Assembly (NCBI GenBank): GCA_002812745.2
Contig: NCSJ02000038.1
Coordinates: 1-64,000 of the forward strand
Source of the DNA: Scytalidium lignicola
Taxonomy: Eukaryota > Ascomycota > Leotiomycetes
Direction: 5' to 3'
DNA: 64,000 nucleotides
The notes under the pieces are model-generated. The model ran no database searches and was not told where the DNA came from. It worked only from the letters and a program-made list of their open reading frames with translations. The position numbers and the translations under genes were made by a program. Position 1 is the first letter of the stretch; every line of letters starts with the position of its first letter. This document shows, piece after piece, positions 1 to 10,769 of this stretch.

Positions 1-120
1 TTTAACTATATTATAAGTATTTAAACAAAAGAATGACTAAATATTTGAAATCAGATTAAAGTAATTAGCTATTTTGTAAAGAATTATTTCTTTTAACTTT
101 ATAGTTGTTGAGTTATTAAT

Positions 121-198
121 GTACAGTTTTCGTTGATTTTGCAGTAAATTTCAGTGGGCCGGTAGACCGGGTGGGCCGGTGGACTGGGAATTATGTTA
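121..198 (-). mobile_element. Terminal inverted repeat of a Fot1/pogo-like DNA transposon, outer end at 196
   Basis: Read on the minus strand from 196, this end starts ACATAATTCCCAG and continues into GGCC/CCGG-rich sequence and then TTTACTGCAAAATC. It is a diverged copy of the terminal repeat of the 422-bp element at 20315-20736. The TA at 197-198 would be the target duplication. Only one end is seen, so the body lies to the left: AT-rich DNA at 1-120 and beyond the window. No transposase reading frame is visible in that short stretch. Confidence 0.6.
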
Positions 199-1638
199 GC
201 ACTAGGTCTGTGTTTAGGAGATCCATCCTGCATCAAAATCAAGTTTGGGTGCAATGCAAATCACCCATAGATTGTAGGAACAATATGGCTACAATAGGTC
301 TAAGAATAAATCTTTCCTCAATTCTTTTCCCAAAACACAATAAGGTTTTTCGCAGAGCCTGCAAAACTACCGGAAAACATTCATCCAGCCTTGTGTTGAA
401 CGTATTCAACATAAGGCAAGAAGCTAAGTGTATTCACAAACTATCTAAGTAAAAGTGCTGTCTCATGCCTTCTTTCTGCAGCAACTAATAATGGTGTTTT
501 GAGCAAGTGACAGTGAAGGTTGTGGCTGTGGGTCAAGAAAAAAAGGCAGCGGATCGAGGTTGATAGCAGTATGGCGATTTGGGTAAGTGCAATTTGGGTA
601 TTATTAATGGGGTAGCATCATTGACTTTGGAGAGTCCGGGAATTTTGGCAGTGCACATGTATACCAATACCCCGCCATGAGTTGGTGCATAAGGGTTGTT
701 AGGAAAATAGAAAGAATAAAGGAAAACCAAAACACCCTAAGCATGTCATCATTTAACCCGCGGAAAAAACTAGTAAGTGCCTTACAGTGGAGTTCAAAAG
801 AAGGTGAGGCCGAAGACATGATGAAGACAACAGATAAAATGGATGCTTACAACATCTTTGATGGCACACAGCAAAGAAATGTTGATGTCGGATGTGCTCT
901 TCCAGAGCCAAAAAAAGGAAGGTTTTAGGCCCAGCGAATCAGAACCTTCGACGAAAGCACTCACACTATGGGTGTAAGACGTGTGGAGTACACCTCTGCA
1001 AATAAGGGCCTTCTTTTGATAGATTTCATGCCATACTCAATATATAACTCCTTTTGCTTTCATGTGGTGATAAAATTTCCGGATATTATTGGTTGGAATC
1101 CTTGTCACACAAATTCATGCCTGGCGGGCTTAAGCGAATGGAGCCCGAGGGGATAGGTTTGGCCATGCATGTCGTGCGGCCATTAGAGCTGGCCCTCACT
1201 CGTCCCCTTTCGATCACCATCACCACAGCAAGTTAACAGAGCCAATCAGATTCAGAAAATCCCACAAATAGTCGCAAGCGGAAAGCGGCGGAACATAAAC
1301 TCCGGAAGAGGTAAAAGCAAGGCCTCCTCATCTGGTGCAGGTAGTGGTATTGGTTGGAACTGGGACGAGCAATTAAACACAAGCAACACTCGGTGATGGT
1401 CTTGGGATTATCAGTGTACTGAATAAGAAACATGGAATTAAGGTGGTATGGAATGACACTGGGAATGACAGCACCATGAACAAACAATGATATATTATCG
1501 GAACACTGTGACTTGTTACCTGTAGTTCCATCGTAGGATAGTTAATCAATTCACTTTTGGGTTGTTAGTTTTGCCCTATTCTATATTTTTCCTTGGCCTT
1601 CCCCGCTTCCTCTTAAAAATTGCGTCTTCTAGGGGCTG
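199..1638. other. Unassigned stretch, no recognised gene
   Basis: Base composition is near normal, unlike the AT-rich block further right. Short open frames exist on both strands (for example minus 604-819 and minus 1233-1487). None carries a family motif, and none can be joined by splice sites into a longer coherent protein. I see nothing supportable here. Confidence 0.4.
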
Positions 1639-1962
1639 TTATACTTCAGGAATAATCTGCGAAGACGTTGTTCTTCTTTGGCCTACCTCGAAGTTTCTTC
1701 TTGAAACTTTCCGTCCCAACTCGTGATAGTTGTCATATTCTTGTAGCATGCTCTCATCGATGAAATTTTCTCGTGGTTCCCACGAATCTTCCTCGCTGGG
1801 GTAGTCCTTCCAGCTAGCGAGGTATTTGAACTCGTCATTCTTCCATCCATGGTCGAGTATAACCTCGACTTCATAAAGGTTATCGGAGTGGATATCCAGC
1901 ATTTCTGAAGGTGCAGGGTCGCCGGTATCCGCAGAGAAATTTTGTGTGTGTATGTCATGCTA
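1639..1962 (-). CDS. Chromodomain protein fragment (retroelement tail or domesticated chromodomain)
   Basis: The open frame runs from just after a stop near 1963 to the stop at 1639, about 107 codons; the first ATG is at 1902. It contains a clear chromodomain: YEVEVILDHGW, then KYLASWKDYP, then SWEPRENF. The three aromatic cage positions expected from HP1-type chromodomains (Y of YEVE, W and Y of SWKDYP) are all present. A short arginine-rich tail with RRNFEVGQRR follows. Chromodomains of this kind lie at the C-terminus of Ty3/gypsy chromovirus integrases, so a retroelement remnant is the simplest reading. The ORF carries no RIP-type stops, unlike the chromovirus at 9089-16291, so a small host gene with upstream exons around 1998-2195 is possible. 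I could not build those exons with confidence. Confidence 0.55.
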
Positions 1963-2199
1963 TCCTTAATTCAAGCTCTTGAATTGACTCAATTGCTCTA
2001 GATGTTCCATGACGTTACAAGCGTTTGTGAATATATTTCTGGGAAATTAAGCTTGACAATATAGTGGACATTCTGATGTATTTTGCTTTGCACTTGCACT
2101 TTGAGCTTCGTTCCATATGGAAGAAGAAGCTGCAGGAATAATATTGAGATTCGTGGGTACTGGTATACCCTGTAAATATATATCAGGAAGATCAAACTA

Positions 2200-5100
2200 T
2201 ATATGTTAGAATATATGTAGCTGAATTACGATGAGAGAAGTATTACCTTTGCAGTAAAAATACCCATCCTATAATAACTTGGTCTAACCAAAATGTGAAA
2301 AGAAAATGATATACAAAAGATCGAGACTACGATAAAAAGAGCTACATTTCCTAGATAAAGCCAGCGCTGGAGCGTACTCATTTCTCCAGATGGTTATTTG
2401 ACGCAGATATCGATGAAATGAAAGTAATCGCTGATGAATATGGATAGTAATTTAGGAGGTAACCTCAAAAATAGAATAATTTAGCTCTTCGATCTTTTAA
2501 GAGAGTTACACGATATTGCATTACAAATTCGTTTACAGTTGCTTCCAGCAGTTTTTCATAACTTATGACGTTCGAACGAAGCTACTTGTGCACTCGTGAC
2601 CAAACTAAAACTTATCTGACATCTCTTAAGAGAATGTATTTTTTTCCTCAATGAATATACAATTAAGGCTTGTTGTTAACAAAGCTGTCTTCTTAAAATA
2701 ATTCCAGGGCAATCCACCGCGAATTCGTGTCAATTCAGTCTAACTCGCTTTATCGCTAAGTTGTCTGGTGGAAACTTCTCTGAAGTTAATTTCTGCTTCC
2801 TACTGCTTTTGTTTGCCTTTCTTTTGACCAGAGTTGCTTTTGTTATTGGTCTAATCAGATAATTGGAAATTCTCAGCTTCTTAAGCCAATGTCCTTCTTC
2901 TCTCTTACAATCTTCTAGCATTTTAATACATTACTTTGCCATCTATTATAATTCCTCAAGGCTGGTAATATTCTTAAACAAGCAATCCTCATGTATCTTT
3001 AGCATACATGGAAACTGTAGAATAAAATACTTATTATTAAATAGCTTGTTAAAGTTAACACTTATTAACTTTACTAAAAATAAATGTTTGAACAACTTAA
3101 TAAGTTAAAGTTATTAGTTAAATCTTATGTTAAATTCAGATATAAAGTAAATAAATAGTACTTGTTCAAAATAACCATTTTAATTAAGATATTGAATATT
3201 GTATTTTGAGATATTATACAAGTTAATTATATTAATTATATAAAATCTTAATTTAACATTAAAGTAATAAACATTATTTTTGTTCTTTAAGCATTTAATG
3301 TAAAATAATGTTTATTATAATTTCTTAATACTAAATACTTACTCATTTCTTATATTACAATGTCTTTTAACAATAGCAAAGTTAACAGTATTCTTAAAAC
3401 TTAGTATATAATTTTTCTTTAGTTTTATAAATAGTTTAACCATATTGATTAAGAGGTAAAAGTCTTTATAACCTTTTAATACAAATCTTTTTCATTGTTA
3501 TATAATAACTTGAACAAATATCTTATCAAGTTGTTTTAGTATATTTGATAATAAGAAGTTAATGATATTATGAGTTTTAATGTTAACCTAGCCAGAAATG
3601 TAATAAACCAAAGATTTAAACAACTTATACTATTTGTTATAATTTTCTTTGATGTAGAATATATTATTAAATAACAAGATATTATAAAACATAATTATAA
3701 AGTATTTATTAAAACTAATGAATAAGTCTTAAATAATTTTGATAAAATTTCCTGATCATTTTATATACTGATAAATTTTATAAAAAAGTTTGATTTTCTT
3801 ATTATTATTATTTTATACAAACAATTCTTCCTTAAGTATATACTGTTTTTTGATCTTATTACTCACTTTGTTAAGTATTAAGCAATCTTACAACATATAA
3901 TAAAGTTTTTTNATGATTATTAATAGAATTTTTTCTTATTCTTAAAGAAAATTTAAACATAATTAACCTTGTTTAAGTTAATGTAAATTTAATAATATTT
4001 ATTGTTATATTTTTACTTAATATTTATATATTTTTAACTTGTTAATCAACAACAATATTTAATACTTTTTACTTTTTTATAAATTAATCACTTAATTATT
4101 ACTTTAACTTAAGGTTTGAACTTATTGTTTACAATTTCCTTTAAAGAATCCTCTGTATTTCTTATAACTTAAAAAAGTATAGAATAGATTCTTAATTTGT
4201 TTAAGAGTTTCATAACAGTTTTAAAAGAGTTTTGAAAAATTAAAAGACTAAGTAAAAGAAAATAAAATTGATGTACTGTTGATAATTCTAGAATACAAAC
4301 TAAACAGTAATTTTTTAATAATATACAAATTATCTATTTTGCTTTTAAACTCTTTAATACTTAGAATATATTTGCTTTTAAACTCTTTAATACTTAGAAT
4401 ATATTTAAAAGCAAATTATTTATATAAATTGATTAACTATGTTTTTTTGAATACTTTCCTTTAAACTAGGAAATAAGAATATTAACATAATAATAATCTG
4501 GTCAAGGACATTATTAAGCTTTTCTAGTATTATATTTGAATTATATTTAGACTTATAGTTTGTTATAAACATTACTTGTTTTATACATAATACAAAATCA
4601 AAATTATTACTAGTCTTTCACTTTTTTTAATTCTGTTATCCGAAATAATCTAAAATATTATACTTGTTATATAATTCTTTTAAGTTGTTTTATTTTTAGA
4701 TTAAAAACCTTATCTAGTCTGCATTCAGGAAATAGACATGATAAAAATATAACTATTTACAAGCTTTGTCATAAGATAATTTTTTTATGTTTACTAAACT
4801 AATCTACTATTGTTTTTACGTCAATATTGAAGATCTTGCTTGTGTTTAATGATTTGGTGCGGTTTGTATTAAGTTGATTGAGAAGTTCACATAACAAACT
4901 AAATGAAAAGTGCATATTGATAAAAATATATGATGGTTTAGAGATTCTGTTGCAAAGAGAATCCCTAAGGGCATGCTGATATTTATGGAATCTCTTCGCG
5001 GAGCAAAGGGCAGACGGCAACCTATCCATGACCCTGTGTCTTGCCCGTATGATCTGCACCCACCTTGGTAGTGCCACAAGACAAACAGCAGTGAAACGTT

Positions 5101-6039
5101 TCACGAGATATGTTTACCTCTATTGGTGATTCCTACCACATCCTTGCGGGCTGTGACTTCTAAGAGATAGCAACTCTGGCCAGGAGTAGCTGCTTTCCTC
5201 TTATGTGTCTGCTTTGTATGAAGGCTTTTGTCAGCTGAACGTGAAGTATCGATTTCATCCAAGGATTCTTGGGGCTCATAAGTTGGTTAAGGCTAAGCGG
5301 ATATACCAGCGAGCACCGATGACAAGCTCATCCTTGGTTCAAGCAATTTCTAGAAAGAAAACCTGTTATCAAAATCTACAAGCATCGTAAACTCAGCAAA
5401 CAAATTTTGTAAGCCTAATATAATAATAATTATTTATACGAGCAGACGGTGCTAGAATAGACGATACATTCTGTTATAACAACGGTCACTATTATAACAA
5501 ACACCACGTGGTTCTAATACCAAATCCATTATCTGGATTATATTAAACCGTCAATACATAACAAGAATAGATAATGAAAATAATAACTTTATATAGAAGA
5601 AACAGATTCTGAGATGCCTAGCAAGTACAGCCTAGCAAGTACAGTTGACTACTGTATAATACAGTACAATATTACTACCATAGAGCGAATCCGGTGCTCA
5701 ATTTAAACACTTAGAGAATACTTTCGTAGTACTTTGTTATACCCGAATCTACAAGTCCATTACAGCACACAAATATTACCACGGTTTCTTTACGGCTAAT
5801 TACACTCCAAATAAGACTATATATCATGCTTCAAGAACTGCAGAATTTGGCTTATCGAAGGTCCGTGAAATTTCCTGAAATCGTAAGCGAGGCCACGTGA
5901 TGACTTATCCCATACATTTTCAGCTTGCTTGGCAAATGTGAAATCGCCCGTAAATGCCACAATAAGTGCATTTGGATAAGATTCCCCTCATGAACAGGCA
6001 CTTATCCTCGTACAACACCCCCTTTCTTATCAACTTGCG
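2200..6039. other. Very AT-rich gene-free block, probably RIP-degraded repeats
   Basis: Most of this stretch is A/T with stops in all frames and no recognisable protein. A patch of ordinary composition at about 4950-5400 contains only short open frames (minus 4799-5104, plus 5205-5390) that I do not recognise. A 14-bp unit, GCCTAGCAAGTACA, is repeated head to tail at 5616-5643. The composition matches DNA mutated from C to T on both strands. Confidence 0.6.
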
Positions 6040-8100
6040 ATTCAACCCCTTAATTTCGGATGTCGGACTAGTATATCGTAACTAAGGAATATGCCCGTAA
6101 AGCACAAAAAGCCAGCCTCAAGGCTAAAAAGGATGAACAACCGTTAAATACTGTTAAATCCTATAGTAATAAGCAAAGAGAATAACAAGTACAGTCTAGC
6201 CTTATCCTTTCTTCCTTCAAAGTCACTTACCAGCTATTTCTAGAGATAGTACTGTACATTATACATCTTTGAGGATAATAACTCTCATGTCTGGCCAGAT
6301 GAAGAGCTGGTAACGCCTAACAAGCTGGCTACATAGCTCAAGGAGGATATCCTTCTCTAGTAGGTAAAGTTACTTACAAGCTGCAAACTATATCTCTTAG
6401 CTAACCAGAAGAAAAACCAACAAAAGGAAGATGTTAAAGTGCTTGCTAAGACTTAGGTTTTGTCAAAGGCTTTACAACTACTCTTTCAGGAGATCTTGCA
6501 ATTGCTTACAAATGATCATGATGATTATAAATCTCCAGCTCTTGTCTTTAAGGTAGGATTTACAAATGAACTTCCAGAAAGCTTCTTACTAACTAAAAGC
6601 ATTATAAATGTTTATATTATAACTGTTATAAAGTTGTGGAGGCTTCAAGTTGTACATGGAAATAACAATATAATAAACCTATAAGGAGAAGTTGTTCATG
6701 ACTTTCTTAATTAGCAAGGACATCAATAGAACAAGATAAACAAGGAAAACTTTTATAATTATAATATAAATAACATTCAAGTTGGTTATACCCTTTAACA
6801 ATAGTATAAAATTCAAGATATTCTGCTTTATAGATTAACTCAAAGTTCACAAAGCTTGTAAACATATATAAATCTTCTTTTTAAGCATTATTATCTCTTA
6901 TACAAAGAGAATCATCATAAGATAAAGCTTATAGACTTGTCCTTTCTTAAATATCCTTCTTTAAAAAGCCTTACTCTATGTAATTGCCTGGTGATTCTGC
7001 TTTAGGATAAGAAGATGAATAAGAGTACAAGAAAGGAATTTATAAGTTCTTTACAGTATAAGGATTCTCTTTATTATATGTAAAGAACTTTAACTTAGCT
7101 TTTATTCTAGTACTTTTACATTACAAGTAAAACTCCTCCTTCTTTTGAACACTAGAAGTATTAGTATAAGATTAAAGTGCTTATTAAATAAGATTATAAA
7201 GCTGAAATATCTTATCCTACATAATTTAAAGAGGCTAGATTAGCCTTAACTCAGAAAACACATCTTTTACAAAGTGCTAAAGCTTAACATACAAAGGTTT
7301 AAAGTGTATCTTTAAGCTAAATATCATAAGCTAGTTATTGGAATTATAATATACTCTGTCAAGTATATCTTACTCATCTTCCTCATCAGTTTATACAAAT
7401 TACAATTAGGTTTTTGTCTTTTATAAGTGATTACTTTTTATTACAAACTACTTATAAACCTCCTTTACTTCTTTAGTAACAAATCTAGTTATAAATTAAA
7501 CAATGAGAAGCTTAATTTAAAGCTCAAGCATAAAGATATTATTAAGCAGAAGGTAGACTTGATGAAGATAATCTAGCAAATAATAGTTTTATCAGATTAC
7601 TAAAGCATTTACAAATTATTTTTTATAAGATCTTATTGTTTTATAACCTTATTATCCCTTTTTACTATTCTTTTCTCATAACTCTTTTTATAGACTAATT
7701 TGAGAAGAATTTACTTTTGTAGTCTGTTTAGATACAATTATAAAAGAGTTATAAAATCTAATCTTATAATAAGCTTTACTTAAAATTAATAACATATTAT
7801 AAAGTACTTATAAAGTTATTCTTCATAATAATAACTAACTAGTTAATAAGCTTGAACATAGAATAAAACATCAAGTTAAGACAAAGTTAAAATTTATTTA
7901 TATTAATCTCAAGGATTTAATTTAAGGCTAGATTCTTATAATCACAATTAGTTATATAGAACTTTTAAGATAAGATCTCTTATAAACATAGCCTTAAGTA
8001 CCTTTACAAACAACTCAAATATCTTTATAAACTTTACAAGAATCTTTGTAAAATCCTTTACAAGAATTTATATTATCTTCTGTTTAACAAGCTTTAGTTA
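6040..8100 (+). mobile_element. RIP-inactivated Crypton-type element, tyrosine recombinase (DUF3504/Ndc10-like) relic
   Basis: One reading frame can be followed across many stop codons. Landmarks typical of fungal Crypton recombinases appear in the right order: KLWRLQVVHGN near 6630-6665, HYYLLYKENHHK and LIDLSFLKYPS near 6880-6965, RKEF...KDSL near 7035-7075, PPSFEH near 7130-7150, KTHLLQ near 7255, and YLTHLPHQF near 7365-7390. The KTH and final YL segments correspond to the catalytic His and Tyr region of this family, as known from the family rather than tested here. Upstream, KAKKDEQP and SYSNKQRE near 6110-6180 fit the N-terminal part. Interrupting codons are TAA/TAG/TGA where CAA/CAG/TGG/CGA would fit, which is the RIP signature. 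The ends of the element could not be placed. Confidence 0.72.
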
Positions 8101-9088
8101 ATGAACTAATTACATTTTCTAATACCTTTTCTAAATCAACATCTCGTCTACCAACCTTTATATCTTTAACACTTACTTTTACAGTCAAAGATATGTAAAA
8201 GGAGTAAAAAAAAAGGAATTGCAAACTGGTTATCAATGAAAGAACTAGAAAAAAGGTAAAGAAGTCAATAACATCTAGAAAACAAAATAAGAGTACAATT
8301 CTCTTGTTGAAAAGTGATCTAGGATGAGGTTATAACTTATGTAACTCATGGAAAAAGTGAAGAAGAAGCTATTTCTAAGTTAGAAGTAATAAGAGTTAAT
8401 TATAACCTTCAACATCTTATTATAAAGCTTAAAGAATATTTACAATAAGATATACATTTTATTATAAGAGGATAATCTAGAAGAGAACATTAGAATATGT
8501 AAGGATAAAGAGAAGGTGTTTCAAGAGTAATTCTTGCTTAAATTATACTAAATTTCAAGTTTTCACAGATTAATATATGATAATAATTCATAAGTTATCA
8601 TAAGATTTCTAATAAATTAAAAATACATTTATTATTCTATTGTTAAGTCTGTAAATTACTATAAAGACTTTATATACTATTATTGTCATTCCCCTCTCCT
8701 CTTTTATTAATTACCTCTTATTCAACAATATTCACAAGTTCACATATAGAATCTACAACGTTAACTAACATCTTTTCAAATTAATAAAGAGCATTTACTA
8801 TATAATAATTTTACTCTTAACATATTACTCAAGGGTAATAGACATTTCTTATAATAGTTAGAGGAGTAATAAGTATAAGAACAACTTGATTACAAGGAAA
8901 AAANGTAGTAATAGTCAAAAGGAGAAGAATAACGTTGAATACAACCTGTAGATAACCAAGTTGACTTGTTAGTAAGCTAAGGACAGTAAGAGAGGTAAGT
9001 AAGCATTATTATAATATTAATTTTACTTATAACAAGATCTTGTTATAACTTATAAACAATAACAATATTACTTTAAGAGGTAATAAGA
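8101..9088. other. AT-rich stretch between the Crypton relic and the 5' LTR
   Basis: This stretch is AT-rich with stops in all frames. It may include the C-terminal end of the Crypton gene, because fragments such as DEVITYVTHGKSEEEA (about 8320-8370) look protein-like, but I could not assign it. It contains one N at an A-run near 8904. Confidence 0.35.
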
Positions 9089-9478
9089 TGTTATAGGTTT
9101 TACCTAACAAGCTGATTAGTATAAGCCTGAAGCTCGATACACGGCAAAGTGTATATAAAGAACCTAGCAATCACGTGACTAGGACCCAGGGGACTTAAGG
9201 GAGTCTAAGGGGTCCATGGACCTGGGGGACCTAAGGAGGTCCAAGGGGTCCATAGACCTAGGGGACCTAAGGAGGTTCAAAGGGTCTAGTTGGATTTCAT
9301 TATCTATATAAGTATACTGTAAGAATATAAGAGTAAACTCCTTATGTTCAACTTAAATACATTACTAGACTTTACCTTGGACTTAGTCATTTACTTGTAT
9401 GTCACATGTTTCTGTTGTCCTTGAACATTTACCTTATCCTTAGCTATCTAATAACCTGGATAACATAATTTTATAACA
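9089..9478 (+). repeat. 5' LTR of the chromovirus
   Basis: It begins TGTTATAGGTTTTAC and ends TTTATAACA, and is clearly alignable with the 3' LTR. A G-rich minisatellite (units around CTAAGGGGTCCATGGACC) lies at about 9185-9290 with one unit more than in the 3' LTR. TATATAAG at about 9304-9311 is a plausible TATA box in both LTRs. Confidence 0.9.
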
Positions 9479-10748
9479 TTTTGAACACTACTTATCTTGA
9501 TAAATTAGGATTTAGAAACAGACATACCAATAGATAATAATAACAAACAACAACTTAAAGAAGGTTTTGAAGAAAGCTTTGAAGAAAGATTTAAAGAGGG
9601 ATCTGAGGAAGTATCTAAGGAAAGTTCAGAAGATAACTCTAAAGAAGATTAAGGTAAGAACTAGACTATTGAGGAAATTAACATCTAAGAAGAAATATTA
9701 GAAGAAGTTGTTATACTGCCAAAGCAACTTACTAAGACAACAGAAGGATTAACTGTTGAAGAATTGTTAAGAGCTTTAAAAAAGAAGTTAACACCTCTAT
9801 TACCTAAATCTAATCTAGAACTAATTCCAACATCAAGAGCCTTAAGTCTAGACCTTGACCTAGACTCTGAACTAAAGGACAACATTGAACAAGTTCTAAT
9901 AACAACACTTAAAGAAGTCAAAATCACCAGGCCAAACTTGTTCTATGAGAACAAAAAGAAGTTTAAGGCATATCTTGCTTAGACAAGAACCTATTTAATG
10001 TTAAACAATTATCTATTGCTTAAAGATATGTATAAGATTCTATAAGCATCTATATACTTGAGAGGAGTAATTAAAACTTAGTTTTAACCCTTTAAGGATG
10101 AATAGTTCATTATAAACAAAGGAACAACAAACTAAAGGATAAGAAACATCCTTGGAAGTTAAGAAAACTACATAGGAGAACTTAAACGTTTGTATAAGGA
10201 TGTTGATGAAAAAAGGAATGTCAAAAGATAATTAACTTACCTTAGACAAACCAAAAGCCTTAGTGAATATACAATGCTTTATCATTAATATACAATATTA
10301 GTCAACTAAGAAGAAGAAGTGCATATACACCAATATAGGACTAGATTGAAAGATTCCATCAAAGAAGAATTATACTAACAACTTGTAATTACTATGTTCA
10401 ATACTTTGATGAATTTGTTTATCAAGATCAGGAATAAACAATATAAGATGATCTTAGACNAAAAAAGAAGGATTGTACTTTAATCAAAGAAAGATTAACA
10501 GCAAAAAGGATTATAAAAACTTTATAAAGTTAAATACTATAAAGAAAGAAAAGACCTTTAAAGGAAAAGGAAAGAAGTACTTTAAAGGAAGAAACAAAAA
10601 AGGGAATTCCTTTGGAATATCCCTTGAAGAACTTGACAAAAGAAGGAAAAATAAGTTATGTTTTAAGTGTGGACTTCTTGGACATATAGCAAATACTTAT
10701 AAAAAAGACAATAAGTCAAGTATAGCAGTTAAAGTTGGAGTTATGTGA
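9479..10748 (+). pseudogene. Degenerate gag gene of the chromovirus
   Basis: The frame starts near METDIPID (about 9516) with a strongly acidic stretch rich in Glu and Ser. It continues through a Lys-rich capsid-like segment, open at 9764-9982, interrupted by TAG/TAA codons. The C-terminus carries a basic region and a zinc knuckle, CFKCGLLGHIANTY, at 10659-10700. That is the C-x2-C-x4-H-x4-C pattern with the last Cys replaced by Tyr, explained by one G-to-A change. The gag protein would package the RNA; this copy cannot make a full product. Confidence 0.8.
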
Positions 10749-10769
10749 ATCCTAAGAATCATAGATAGC

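Noticed and set aside
171..928. Several open frames of 65-93 codons on both strands
   Set aside because: They overlap each other and the transposon end, show no motif, and cannot be joined by splice sites.
2150..2175. GTGGGTACTGG...ACCCT resembling the GC-rich block at 17650 as a possible left hAT end
   Set aside because: The match is short and gapped; chance cannot be excluded.
4799..5390. Normal-composition ORFs inside the AT block
   Set aside because: No recognisable domain; possibly a captured fragment, but no gene can be supported.
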